Source of the DNA: CADCVQ01 sp038260305
GTDB lineage: Bacteria > Actinomycetota > Thermoleophilia > Solirubrobacterales > Solirubrobacteraceae
DNA length: 64,000 bases
Direction: 5' to 3'
NCBI GenBank assembly: GCA_038260305.1
Contig: JBBSNY010000011.1
Location: 1 to 64,000, forward strand
Part shown: in pieces, positions 7,667 to 16,617 of the stretch
Layout: every line of letters starts with the position of its first letter
How positions within the stretch are numbered: position 1 is the stretch's first letter
The notes under the pieces: generated by a model
Database searches by the model: none
What the model was told of the DNA's origin: nothing
Seen by the model: the letters and a program-made list of their open reading frames with translations, nothing else
Position numbers and translations under genes: made by a program

Positions 7667-8798
7667 GGACTTCGACCTCTCCGACCATCACGAGCTGCTG
7701 CGTCGGACGGTGCGCGACTTCGCCGAGGGCGAGGTGGCACCGGTCGCCGGCGAGCTTGACCGCACGCACTCGGTGCCCTACGAGATCATCACCAAGCTCG
7801 GCGCGCTGAACCTCATGGGGATCCCGTTCCCCGAGCGCTACGGGGGCGCGGGCGGCGACACGCTCGCCTACACGCTGACCGTCGAGGAGCTCACCCGCGT
7901 CGACTCGTCCGTCGCGATCACGCTGTGCGCACACACGTCGCTGGGCACCCAGCCGATCTACCTCTACGGCACCGAGGCGCAGCGCGAGGCGTGGATGCCG
8001 CGGCTGTGCGCAGGGGAGATCCTCGGCGCCTTCGGCTTGACCGAGGCCGAGGGCGGATCGGACGCCGCGCACACGACGACGCGCGCCGTCCGCGACGGCG
8101 AGGACTGGGTGATCGACGGCGCCAAGCAGTTCATCACGAACGCCGGCACGGACATCTCGGGGCTCGTCACGATCACGGCGCTGACCGGCAAGGGCGAGAT
8201 CTCGAACTTCCTCGTGCCCAACGGCACGCCCGGTTACGAGCAGGGCGAGCCGTATCGCAAGATGGGCTGGCACGCCTCGGACACGCGCCCGCTGACGTTC
8301 ACTGACTGCCGCGTGTCGGCGGACAGCCTGCTCGGCCATGCCGGCCGCGGCCTCGCGCAGTTCCTGCAGGTGCTCGAGATCGGGCGCATCGGCGTCGCCG
8401 CGATGGGCCTCGGCCTCGCCCAGGGCGCGCTGGACCAGGCACTCGCCTACGCCAAGCAGCGCCGCGCGTTCGGCCAGGCGATCTCGAAGTTCCAGACGAT
8501 CCAGGGCAAGCTCGCCGACATGTCGACCGAGATCGAGGCCGCTCGGCTGCTCGTCTACCGTGCCGCGCTGCTGAAGGACGCCGGCCGACCGTTCGGCCTC
8601 GCCGCCGCGCAGGCGAAGCTCAAGACCGGTCGGCTCGCCGTGCGCTGCGCCGACGAGGCGGTGCAGATCCACGGCGGCTACGGCTACATCGAGGAGTACC
8701 CCGTCTGCCGGATGTATCGCGACGCGAAGATCCTGACGATCGGCGAGGGCACCGACGAGATCCAGCAGATGGTGATTGCCCGCGGTTTAGGGGCGTAG
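7664..8798 (+). CDS. Acyl-CoA dehydrogenase (short/branched-chain type)
   Basis: A 377-residue FAD enzyme oxidising an acyl-CoA to the enoyl-CoA and passing electrons to ETF. Typical signatures are FGLTEAEGGSDAAHTTT (FAD/substrate), the C-terminal domain motifs RRAFGQAISKFQTIQGKLADM and QIHGGYGYIEEYP, and the catalytic Glu in IGEGTDEIQ. That Glu position fits SCAD/MCAD-like enzymes; isovaleryl-CoA dehydrogenases have Gly/Ala there, so isovaleryl-CoA is not a safe substrate call despite the leucine-type neighbours. The ATG at 7664 begins MDFDLSDHHELLRR, a standard family start, and overlaps the operator palindrome. First gene of an operon of at least three genes. Confidence 0.92.
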
Positions 8799-8799
8799 C

Positions 8800-9717
8800 G
8801 TGCTGCCGTCGAAGGTCAGCATCCGCGAGGTCGGGCCGCGCGACGGCCTTCAGAACGAGCCCGAGATCGTCGCGACCGCCGACAAGGTCGCGCTCGTCAA
8901 CCGCCTCGCCCGCACGGGCCTGGAGCGCATCGAGGTCACGAGCTTCGTGCGCGGCGACGTCATCCCGCAGCTCGCCGACGCAAGCGCGGTGCTGACGGCG
9001 ATTGACGTCCCGCCGGGCGTCTCGCGCAGCGTGCTCGTGCCGAACTCCCGCGGCCTCGACCACGCACTCGAGCTGCGCGAGCATTTCGAGGAGATCGGCG
9101 TCTTCCTGTCGGCCTCCGAGACGCACAACCTGCACAACGTCAACCGCACGATCGCGGCGTCGCTCGACAGCCTGCGGCGCGTCATCGGCCGCGCCCGCGA
9201 GGCCGGCCTGCGCGTGGAGGCCGTCATCTCGACGAGCTTCGGCTGTCCCTACGAGGGCGTCGTCCCGCGCGGGCGCGTGCTCGAGATCGCCGCCGCGCTC
9301 GTCGAAGCCGGGGCGCAGGAGGTCGCCTTCGGCGACACGACCGGCATGGCGAACCCGCTGCAGGTCGCCGAGCACTTCGCCGCCGCCCGCGCCGCGCTCG
9401 CCGACGACGTCGAGCTCACCGCGCACTTCCACAACACCCGCGGCGCAGGCCTCGCGAACGTGCTCGCGGCGCTGCAGGCGGGCTGCGCGTCCTTCGAGTC
9501 CAGCGTCGGCGAGCTCGGCGGCTGCCCGGTTCCGGCCGGCGCGACAGGCAACGTCGCCAGCGAGGACCTCGTCGGCATGCTGCACGAGATGGGCATCCAG
9601 ACAGGCATCGACCTCGACGCGCTGATCGCCGCCGCTCGCCAGATCCAGGCGCTGCTCGGTCGCCCCCTGAGCTCGCACACGCTGATTGCGGGCGCGATCG
9701 ACTGGCACGCGACGTGA
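8800..9717 (+). CDS. mvaB: Hydroxymethylglutaryl-CoA lyase
   Basis: A 305-residue TIM-barrel enzyme cleaving HMG-CoA to acetyl-CoA and acetoacetate, the last step of leucine breakdown. Diagnostic features are the N-terminal VGPRDGLQNE (active-site Arg-Asp), the metal ligands in AHFHNTRG, and the family cysteine loop GGCPVPAGATGNVASED. The length is normal. It starts with GTG one base after the dehydrogenase stop and overlaps the carboxylase gene by 4 bp, so the three genes are co-transcribed. The related homocitrate/isopropylmalate synthases lack the GGCP loop, so confusion is unlikely. Confidence 0.93.
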   Translation: MLPSKVSIREVGPRDGLQNEPEIVATADKVALVNRLARTGLERIEVTSFVRGDVIPQLADASAVLTAIDVPPGVSRSVLVPNSRGLDHALELREHFEEIGVFLSASETHNLHNVNRTIAASLDSLRRVIGRAREAGLRVEAVISTSFGCPYEGVVPRGRVLEIAAALVEAGAQEVAFGDTTGMANPLQVAEHFAAARAALADDVELTAHFHNTRGAGLANVLAALQAGCASFESSVGELGGCPVPAGATGNVASEDLVGMLHEMGIQTGIDLDALIAAARQIQALLGRPLSSHTLIAGAIDWHAT

Positions 9718-11300
9718 GCATCGTCCTGGGCACGCGCGCGCGGCCGGGCGGCAAGACGTTCGCCGCAAACGACACCGCGCACCGAGCGCTGCTCGAGGAC
9801 CTCGAACGGCAGCTCGAGACCGTCCGCGCGGGAGGAGGCGCGCAGGCCGCCGAAAGCCACATGGCGCGTGGCAAGCTGCTCGCGCGCGAGCGCGTCGCGC
9901 GCTTGCTCGACCCCGGCTCGCCGCTGCTCGAGCTGTCGCCGATGGCCGCGCACGGCCTCTACGACGGCGACGCGCCCGCCGCCGGCGTCGTGACCGCCGT
10001 CGGGCGGATACACGGGCGCGAGGTCGTGGTCGTCGCCAACGACGCGACCGTCAAGGGCGGCGCGTACTTCCCGCTCACGGTGAAGAAGCACCTGCGCGCA
10101 CAGGAGGTCGCGCTGCACAACCGCCTGCCGTGCATCTACCTCGTCGACTCCGGCGGCGCCTACCTGCCGATGCAGGACGAGATCTTCCCCGACCGCGAGC
10201 ACTTCGGCCGGATCTTCTTCAACCAGGCGACGATGTCCGCCGCCGGGATCGCGCAGATCGCGGCGGTCATGGGCTCGTGCACGGCCGGTGGCGCGTACGT
10301 CCCGGCGATGAGCGACGAGACGGTCATCGTCCGCGAGCAGGGCACGATCTTCCTCGCCGGACCGCCACTCGTGAAGGCCGCGACGGGCGAGGAGGTCAGC
10401 GCCGAGGAGCTCGGCGGGGGAGACGTCCACGCGCGCCGCTCGGGCGTCGTCGACCACCTCGCCGCCGATGACGCCGAGGCGCTGGAGATCGTGCGCTCGA
10501 TCGTCGCGACGCTTGGCCCGCGCAGCCCCAGCCCGTGGGAGCGCACCGTCACCGAGGCGCCCGTCGTCGACCCGGAGCAGCTGCTCGGCTGCGTTCCGCT
10601 CGGCGGGCGCACGGGCTATGACCCGCGCGAGATCGTCGCGCGGGTCGTCGACGGCTCGCGCTGGCACGAGTTCAAGGCGCTCTACGCGCCGTCGATCGTG
10701 TGCGGCTTCGCGCACATCCATGGCCACCCCGTCGGCATCGTCGCCAATCAGGGCGTCCTGTTCTCCGACAGCGCCCGCAAGGCCGCGCACTTCGTCGCGC
10801 TCTGCGATCAGCGCGCGGTCCCGCTGCTGTTCCTGCAGAACATCTCGGGCTTCATGGTCGGGCAGGCCGCCGAGTCGGGCGGGATCGCCCGTGACGGGGC
10901 GAAGATGGTCGCCGCCGTGTCGTGCGCGCGGGTGCCGAAGCTGACGGTCATCGTCGGCGGCTCGCACGGCGCGGGCAACTACGGCATGTGTGGGCGCGCC
11001 TACGACCCGCGCTTTCTCTGGACGTGGCCGAGCGCCCGCATCTCCGTCATGGGCGGGGAGCAGGCGGCGACGGTGCTCGGCGCGCTGCGCCCCGATCGCG
11101 ATCCGGAAGAGACCGAGGCCCTGCGCGCGCGGATCCGCGCGCAGTACGAGACCCAGGGCCACCCGTACTACGCGACGGGGCGCCTGTGGGACGACGGCAT
11201 CATCGACCCGCGCGCGACGCGCGACACGGTCGGCTTCGCGCTGTCGGCGTGCGCGAACGCCCCGCTCGGCGAGTTGCGCCACCCCGTCATGCGGATGTAG
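9714..11300 (+). CDS. mccB: Methylcrotonoyl-CoA carboxylase beta (carboxyltransferase) subunit
   Basis: A 528-residue acyl-CoA carboxyltransferase with the two crotonase-like halves of the family. Segments specific to the methylcrotonyl/geranyl group include VKGGAYFPLTVKKHLRAQE, DSGGAYLPMQDEIFPD, FFNQATMSA and LQNISGFMVG. It transfers carboxyl from biotin to 3-methylcrotonyl-CoA. The biotin-carrying alpha subunit is not adjacent, so the partner must be encoded elsewhere. The GTG start overlaps the lyase stop (GTGA). Together with the lyase it points to leucine/isovalerate catabolism. Confidence 0.93.
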   Translation: MSIVLGTRARPGGKTFAANDTAHRALLEDLERQLETVRAGGGAQAAESHMARGKLLARERVARLLDPGSPLLELSPMAAHGLYDGDAPAAGVVTAVGRIHGREVVVVANDATVKGGAYFPLTVKKHLRAQEVALHNRLPCIYLVDSGGAYLPMQDEIFPDREHFGRIFFNQATMSAAGIAQIAAVMGSCTAGGAYVPAMSDETVIVREQGTIFLAGPPLVKAATGEEVSAEELGGGDVHARRSGVVDHLAADDAEALEIVRSIVATLGPRSPSPWERTVTEAPVVDPEQLLGCVPLGGRTGYDPREIVARVVDGSRWHEFKALYAPSIVCGFAHIHGHPVGIVANQGVLFSDSARKAAHFVALCDQRAVPLLFLQNISGFMVGQAAESGGIARDGAKMVAAVSCARVPKLTVIVGGSHGAGNYGMCGRAYDPRFLWTWPSARISVMGGEQAATVLGALRPDRDPEETEALRARIRAQYETQGHPYYATGRLWDDGIIDPRATRDTVGFALSACANAPLGELRHPVMRM

Positions 11301-11304
11301 GTCC

Positions 11305-11913
11305 ATGACCGCGCCCGACCGAGACCTGCGCGTCCTGTTCTTCGGCGACTCGTTCGTCGCCGGCACCGGCGATCCGCAGGCCCGGGGGTGGGTCGGGCGC
11401 GTCGCCGCGGCGTCGTGGGCGGCGGGTATCCCGACGAGCGCCTACGCGCTGGGGATCCGCCGCGAGACGTCGCTGGAGGTCGCGGCGCGCTGGCGCGCCG
11501 AGGCGCTGCCGCGGCTGCTGGCGGGCGCCGACTGCCGCTTCGTCGTCTCGTTCGGCGCCAACGACGCGACGTTCGAGGACGGGCGCGCACGCGTCGATCC
11601 CGAGCTCTCGGCGCGGACGCTCGCCACGCTGCTCGACGGTGCGGCTCGGCTCGGCCTGCCCGCGTTCGTCGTCGGCCCGCCGCCGTCCTGCGACGCCGAG
11701 CAGGACGAGCGGATAGGCGCGCTCACGCGGCGCTTCGCCACCGTCTGCGCGTCGCGCGAGGTGCCGTTCGTACCCGTGCACGCGGCGCTCGTCGCGAGCG
11801 CGACCTGGGGCGAGGAGGCGCGCGCGGGCGACGGCGTCCACCCGGGCGCCGGCGGCTATACGGCCCTCGCGGAGCTCGTGCTCGCGGGCGGCTGGCTGGA
11901 CTGGGTCGGCTAA
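11305..11913 (+). CDS. SGNH/GDSL-family hydrolase
   Basis: A 202-residue cytoplasmic SGNH hydrolase. Block I is FFGDSFVAGTG with nucleophile S16, block III is GAND (84-87), and block V is DGVHPGAGGY with D176 and H179. These are the four catalytic positions of lipase/acylesterase GDSL enzymes. No signal peptide is present. It starts 4 bases after the carboxylase stop, so it is probably the last gene of the acyl-CoA operon; an acyl-ester or acyl-CoA thioesterase role fits but is inference. Confidence 0.85.
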   Translation: MTAPDRDLRVLFFGDSFVAGTGDPQARGWVGRVAAASWAAGIPTSAYALGIRRETSLEVAARWRAEALPRLLAGADCRFVVSFGANDATFEDGRARVDPELSARTLATLLDGAARLGLPAFVVGPPPSCDAEQDERIGALTRRFATVCASREVPFVPVHAALVASATWGEEARAGDGVHPGAGGYTALAELVLAGGWLDWVG

Positions 11914-12262
11914 GCCGCGGTCCGGTGCCACCGCGGCGCATGCCCCTGGTGAGTGCCGTCGCGCACCCGCGCGACGCGACGGTCCGAGACATGCGTGCAT
12001 GCAGCCGCAGCGCAGCAGGCGTAACCGGGCTGGAGCGCCGCGACGCGTGGGCGCGGGCGAAGTCCGCACACTCCCACCGCGTCCTTTCGCCCCCTCGTGG
12101 GTTGACGGGGTGCCGCCTTCGTGCGGCCGACGGCGGGGGCCGTCGAAGCGGCACGCTGTAATGGCGGACAACCAACGAGAACCGATGAGGGCGAAGCCGT
12201 CCGACGCGCCCTGCAGCCACCGGCGTAGAGGCGTCCGACGATCCCCGCAGAAAGAGAGCTGT
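11914..12262. other. Gene-free stretch upstream of secreted protein
   Basis: These 349 bases contain no convincing gene. They include several short GC-rich hairpins, for example GCCGCCTTCGTGCGGC near 12112-12127. I looked for a c-di-AMP or other riboswitch core ahead of the secreted protein and did not find one. The stretch probably holds the promoter and a long leader for the gene at 12263. Confidence 0.4.
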
Positions 12263-12658
12263 ATGCCGTCCAATCTCCGATTCATCCGTATCCCGACGCT
12301 CGCCGTTCTCGCATGCCTCGCGCTCACGACGCTGATCGTCGCCGGATCTGCACGTGAGGCGAGTGCCGCGAACTGCAAGAACCCCTCCTCGTACCCCTAT
12401 CACGGGTACTACACGGGCGGCACGTTCCGCGTCACGAAGGTCTCATGCAGCTATGGCAGGAAGTTGATCGTGGCCTTTCAGAAGTGCCGCACGCGGTCCG
12501 GTAAACACCTCGCCGGTCACTGCACTCAGAAGATCAGCGGCTTCAGGTGCTCCGAGAAGCGGACGTCGATCCCGACCGAGATCGATGCGCGCGTGACGTG
12601 CAGGCGCGGCGGAACACAGCGGATCGTCCATACCTACCAGCAGAACCTCGACGAGTAG
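12263..12658 (+). CDS. Small secreted cysteine-rich protein
   Basis: 131 residues with a clear signal peptide (hydrophobic core about residues 12-27, AxA-type cleavage after ASA near residue 36). The mature domain of about 95 residues is basic and has six cysteines, in NCKN, SCSYG, KCRTR, HCTQK, RCSEK and TCRRG, suggesting three disulfides. No enzyme motif is seen. The start at 12263 is preferred to earlier in-frame codons because it creates the signal peptide and follows a purine-rich AAAGAGAG. Base composition is noticeably less GC-rich than the neighbours, and an IS110 remnant lies directly downstream. Function unknown. Confidence 0.75.
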   Translation: MPSNLRFIRIPTLAVLACLALTTLIVAGSAREASAANCKNPSSYPYHGYYTGGTFRVTKVSCSYGRKLIVAFQKCRTRSGKHLAGHCTQKISGFRCSEKRTSIPTEIDARVTCRRGGTQRIVHTYQQNLDE

Positions 12659-12697
12659 CAGCCGAACCTCGACGCCTAGAGGGAAAACCCGTTGGCC

Positions 12698-13458
12698 CTA
12701 CGCGGCGTTGGCCCCTTGCAGCGTGACGGTGTGCCCGAGGCGCTGGAGCTGTGCGACGAGCCGGTTGATCTCGCGTTGGGGGTCGCGGCGGCGTTCGAAG
12801 TAGTCGCCGCCGGGCTCGCGGTACAGCTCGCCGGTGCTGAGCATGTGCCAGGCGGCGACGAGGATCGAGTGCTTGACGGCACCGAGCGCGCGTTTGTGGC
12901 CGCGGCGTGCTCGCAGCCGGCGGTACTGCGCGGCGAGAGGGCACGCGCCGGCCCACGACGCGAGGTGCCGCGCGGTCGGGAGGACCGTCATGTCGCCGCC
13001 GGTCTCGGCGATGATCACTTCCGCCGTGCGCCGCGCCACGCCGGGGATCGTGCACAGCAGCTCGACCGCTGCGGCGAAAGGGCCAAGCTGCGCCCCCGAT
13101 CGCGTCAGAGAGCCGATCGATCTGCTCATCAAGGAAGTCCATCGGTCTTACGGCCGGGGACCTGCTTAACGTCACGCGGGTTGACCAGGATGCACTTGAA
13201 GCGATCCTCAAGGATCGCCCACACGGGCCGCCACTACACGCCGGTGGCCTCCATCGCCAGATCCGTGACCTGGCGCGGTTCCAGCCAATAACGCAACGCG
13301 ACCAGGCCACGAACGGTCGTCGAGAACTCCGCGACATGCTGCACGCGCCCACCGTCGCCGTCGGGCACCCGGACGGCCGCGGTCACCTGCGCCTTGTCGA
13401 CATAAAGCCCCGCGACGCGTTCAACGAGCCGGTCAAACACCTGCTGCGCCATGCCCAC
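12698..13458 (-). pseudogene. IS110-family transposase, multiply broken
   Basis: The N-terminal DEDD part is read from 13458 (RLVERVAGLYVDK to LAMEATGV), and the C-terminal Transposase_20 part ends at 12698 (ELLCTIPGVARRTAEVIIAETGGDM). Four lesions are visible. The catalytic Asp of the GIDVHK motif is Tyr. A TAG at 13234-13236 replaces the Tyr codon of ATGVYW, with WRPVWAILEDRFKC continuing in frame. About 100 residues are deleted between KTD (13141) and DFLDEQIDRLSD. A one-base insertion in a C5 run (13093-13097) shifts the frame. An IS110 family member, inactive. Terminal ends could not be defined. Confidence 0.9.
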
Positions 13459-13545
13459 CGCTCATCGATCGACGACGATTTCATCCGCCCGTGGGTGGCC
13501 GCGCGGCCATGACAACTAACGGAGAGACTCCGGGCGCGGGGGCGA

Positions 13546-15033
13546 TCAGCGGCCGGCGTTGAGCGCGCGGATCTTGCGCAGGAGGAACGGCCCCAGCGAG
13601 GAGGCATAGACGTCGGTGAGGTGCGAAACGTCCTTGTAGACGAGCGCGCCGCCGACGACGGGGAAGCACTTCTTGCGGTTGCAGAAGTACGACGTCATGT
13701 CGACCGTCTGGACGTGCGCGGAGTGCATCCGGGTCGCCGCGACGACGGCCGCGTCGCGCGCGATCGCGTGGTCGCGCGGGATCGCGCAGACTTCGCCGGC
13801 GCGCTGGTGGTGGGCGATGGCGCGGCTGACGCAGGCCAACGTGTTCGTGCGCGACTTCGGGGTGTCGCGGATGACGACGATGCGCGTGACCGATTTCGGC
13901 AGCCCCTTCCATGCCTGTGTGTAGGCGCGGATCTTCGCGGCGAACTCGTCCTGGCCCTTCTTCACGATGATGCCCGCTTCGTAGTGCGCGACGACGAAGA
14001 CCGTCTTGACCTCCGGGTGGCTGCGCAGCCAGCGCGGGACCTCGCTGTTCCAGCGCCCGCACTGCCTCCGACGGCTGGGCGGATCCAGGCGGGCGGTGGC
14101 CTTCGTGAACGGGCAGCCCGAGCGCGTGATCGACAGCCCGCGCCACTTGAACGTCTGCGCCACGGTCTCGAGCGCCGACCGCCAGTGGGCGGCGTGGCTG
14201 TCGCCGATGAGCGCGATCGTGTTGCGGGCGTCGTTGGCCGGGACGCCGAACTCGCACGGGATGATCAGCCCGACGGCTTTGAGCGGGCCACACGGTAGGT
14301 TCGGCGTGATGACCGCGATGTCCGGCTTCGGCACGACCTCGCGGGCGAGCTTCGGATTGCGGCACGCGACCCGCAGGTCTCGCGACGCGGCGCCGAAGCA
14401 GCGCTGGCGCGCCGCGGGGTCGACGGAGATCGTGATCTCCAGGTCGTTCTCGCCGCTGTTGGGCAGCAGGTCGTTACAACCGACGGGACCGGGGCAGACC
14501 ATGTTGTCGACGTGCTGGCTGCGTACCTTCCAGTGATAGAGGCCCGGCTTCAGGCGCAGCAGCGCGGGCGCGAAGGCGACCTTGACCGTCGTGTCGTTCG
14601 GCCGCGACACGACGGGCGCGAGGTCGCGGATCCCGAGCTGGTTGCCCTGCTGGTCGAGCACGGTGTACCGCAGCGAGAGCTTGGAGCGCGTCGTCGCGTT
14701 CGGATAGATGCACAGGCGTCCCGCCGGGTTGGCCTGCGCGTCGCTGCGCAGCAGCAGGCAGAGACTCGTGTGGGTGCCGGGGTTGATGACCGACGACGCC
14801 CACGGCTTGGCGGTACGCAGGATCAACGTCAGGTCGGTGCTCGCCGTCTGGCCGAAGCGCACGCCGATGAGATCGAGCGGTGTCTTGCCCTCCGTCGGGT
14901 CGTAGAAGGCCTTCAGGCCGCCGCTCGTCGACGGTGCCCCACCCGAAAGGCTCGGCAGCGCGAGCAGCGCGGCGAGCACGACCACGACGACGCTCCAGGG
15001 AGGGGGATTGCGATGGCGCGAGGAGCGAGTCAT
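13546..15033 (-). CDS. Secreted SGNH-domain protein
   Basis: A 495-residue exported protein. A signal or anchor segment spans residues 14-29 (VVVVVLAALLALP). Residues 40-230 form a beta-rich domain with several cysteines, and residues 270-495 form an SGNH domain with S279 in ALIGDSHAAHW and a terminal D468-V-S-H471 motif, DVSHLTDVYA. This SGNH type is usually fused to OafA-like membrane acyltransferases; here the acyltransferase is replaced by the N-terminal beta domain. A role in O-acetylation or deacetylation of an envelope glycan is plausible inference. It lies in an accessory region between an IS110 remnant and a phosphotransferase remnant. Confidence 0.82.
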   Translation of the reverse strand: MTRSSRHRNPPPWSVVVVVLAALLALPSLSGGAPSTSGGLKAFYDPTEGKTPLDLIGVRFGQTASTDLTLILRTAKPWASSVINPGTHTSLCLLLRSDAQANPAGRLCIYPNATTRSKLSLRYTVLDQQGNQLGIRDLAPVVSRPNDTTVKVAFAPALLRLKPGLYHWKVRSQHVDNMVCPGPVGCNDLLPNSGENDLEITISVDPAARQRCFGAASRDLRVACRNPKLAREVVPKPDIAVITPNLPCGPLKAVGLIIPCEFGVPANDARNTIALIGDSHAAHWRSALETVAQTFKWRGLSITRSGCPFTKATARLDPPSRRRQCGRWNSEVPRWLRSHPEVKTVFVVAHYEAGIIVKKGQDEFAAKIRAYTQAWKGLPKSVTRIVVIRDTPKSRTNTLACVSRAIAHHQRAGEVCAIPRDHAIARDAAVVAATRMHSAHVQTVDMTSYFCNRKKCFPVVGGALVYKDVSHLTDVYASSLGPFLLRKIRALNAGR

Positions 15034-15175
15034 TCGTGAGGTTCCATCCGGTCCTGGCCCGGCACCGAACGGTTGATGCAGGCTAGAGCCCGCAGGCATG
15101 ATGGCCAATGCCGCGGATGGATGAGCCGGGTGGCGGCGCCAACGTCCGCAGCCTGACGCGTTGGCGCTCGTCTCC

Positions 15176-15397
15176 TTACGCGCGCGCGGCCGTCGGCGGC
15201 CGGCGAGCCGGCCCACAGCCGTCAGGCGCATTCGCGGTCACGGTCATGATGCGGGCAACGACCGGCGCCGGGCGCAGATGCACGAGCAGGTTGCTGGCAT
15301 TTCGCATGACGACCGGGTCGTCGCAGCGCACGCCGTGCTCGGCGGCGACGGCCACAGCCGCCCGCATCGCGGTGGCGCTGATCGTGGCCCCGCTCAT
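15176..15397 (-). pseudogene. Aminoglycoside-phosphotransferase-like N-terminal remnant
   Basis: The first 50 codons match the N-terminus common to APH/choline-kinase-like proteins of actinobacteria: a helix, then CDDPVVMRNASNLLVHL and PAPVVARI. Homology then breaks off into Pro/Arg-rich sequence and a stop. The kinase core with its Brenner and DFG-like motifs is absent. This is a decayed fragment left by deletion, on the same side of the accessory stretch as the broken IS110. Confidence 0.6.
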
Positions 15398-15460
15398 CGC
15401 GGCGGCAGGCCCGGAGCGCGCGGCTCGCGGTCGCTCATCGCGCCGGATCGGGCGCGCGTC

Positions 15461-16531
15461 TCACAGCCCCGCGAGCAGGCGTTCGAGGTCCGACTCGTCG
15501 TTCCAGGCGCCGACCGAGGCCCGCAGCAGGCCGGTGCCGGGCAGGTCGCGGATGACGACGCCGGCGGCGGCGAGCTTGTCCTTCGTCGCGACCGCGTCGT
15601 CGTCGTGCCAGGAGACGAGCGTCGTGCGGTCGCGCGGCGCGACCTTCCGGCCGTCCTCGGTCAGCATCGTCGCGAGTGTCTCGGCAAGCGACGCGGCGCG
15701 CTCTTGGAGCTCGTCCCAGCCGGTCCCGGCGAGCATGACGAACGACGTCGCCGCCATGACGGCGCTCTCCAGGCTCTGCGATCCGGCGTCGTGGCGCGCC
15801 GCGCCGGCGGCGGGGACGGCATCCAGGCCCGCGCTCGCGTCCTCGAGGTTGACGTACGTCGGGCCGACCGCCAGCAGGCGCTCCGTCCATTCCGGCGAGA
15901 CCCACAACATCCCGGTGCCGACCGGCCCGCAGAGCCACTTCTGTCCCGAGCCGCCATAGAAGTCGCAGCCGAGCGCCGCGACATCGACTCCGACCGCGCC
16001 GACCCCCTGCGCGCCGTCGAGCAGGACCGGCACGTCGAGGCCGGAGAGGTCGGGCGCGAGGCGGCCGTCGACCCAGCTGACGTGCGAGCAGGCGACGAGC
16101 TTCGTCGCGGGGGAGACCGCGTCGGCAATCTCCTCGAGCGCCACGGCACGGACGTCGACGCCGAGCTGCCTGCGCGCTGCCGCGAGCGGGCCGTAGAGGC
16201 CGGGGTGCTCCTCGGTCGAGGTCAGCACCTCGTCGCCGGCCCGCAGGTCGAGGCCGAGCAGGACGCGCACCATGCCGTCGCTCGTCGAGGCCGTCAGCGC
16301 GACGTCCTCGGGCTGGGCGTTGATGAGCGCGCCGTAGGCGGCGCGGCGCTGGGCGGCGAGCGCCTTGGACTGCTCGTAGTACATCGCGCCGCGGCCCGAG
16401 CGCGCGCACTCCTCGAGCACCTTCGCGGCGACCGCGATCGCGGGCGCGGGAAGCGGGCCGCACGTCCCGGCGTTGAGGTAGGCGAGCCGTTCGAAGACGG
16501 GGAACTGGGCGCGGAACTTGACGGGATCCAT
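15461..16531 (-). CDS. Class V aminotransferase (cysteine desulfurase-like)
   Basis: 356 residues, PLP fold type I. Visible residues are the stacking His109 in EEHPG, D172 and Q175 in LLDGAQGVGA, and the PLP-binding Lys198 in GGSGQKWLCGP. The N-terminal YLNAGTCGPLP is typical of the isopenicillin-N-epimerase/SufS-like branch of class V. The catalytic Cys loop of true SufS is not evident, so desulfurase activity should not be assumed. The ATG at 16531 is supported by TAGCCT 7 bases upstream on the minus strand. No operon partner overlaps it. Confidence 0.87.
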   Translation of the reverse strand: MDPVKFRAQFPVFERLAYLNAGTCGPLPAPAIAVAAKVLEECARSGRGAMYYEQSKALAAQRRAAYGALINAQPEDVALTASTSDGMVRVLLGLDLRAGDEVLTSTEEHPGLYGPLAAARRQLGVDVRAVALEEIADAVSPATKLVACSHVSWVDGRLAPDLSGLDVPVLLDGAQGVGAVGVDVAALGCDFYGGSGQKWLCGPVGTGMLWVSPEWTERLLAVGPTYVNLEDASAGLDAVPAAGAARHDAGSQSLESAVMAATSFVMLAGTGWDELQERAASLAETLATMLTEDGRKVAPRDRTTLVSWHDDDAVATKDKLAAAGVVIRDLPGTGLLRASVGAWNDESDLERLLAGL

Positions 16532-16538
16532 GGGTCGC

Positions 16539-16544
16539 AGGCTA
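16539..16544 (-). promoter_or_regulatory. Leaderless -10 element TAGCCT
   Basis: On the minus strand TAGCCT is followed by 7 bases and the ATG of the aminotransferase gene at 16531, consistent with a leaderless transcript. Confidence 0.6.
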
Positions 16545-16617
16545 GTGGGGCGGACGACCACCGGCCCGACGACGCTTCGCCGGGCCGGTGCTCTTCAGCG
16601 TTGCGCGACGCGGTGAT

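Noticed and set aside
9249..11366. Very long open frames antisense to the lyase and carboxylase genes (similar ones lie opposite most genes here)
   Set aside because: They are a by-product of high GC third positions. They lack family signatures, and the products are Arg/Ala/Asp-rich while the sense strand encodes clear enzymes.
11914..12262. Riboswitch (c-di-AMP or c-di-GMP) upstream of the secreted protein
   Set aside because: Conserved core motifs of these classes could not be found; only generic GC hairpins are present.
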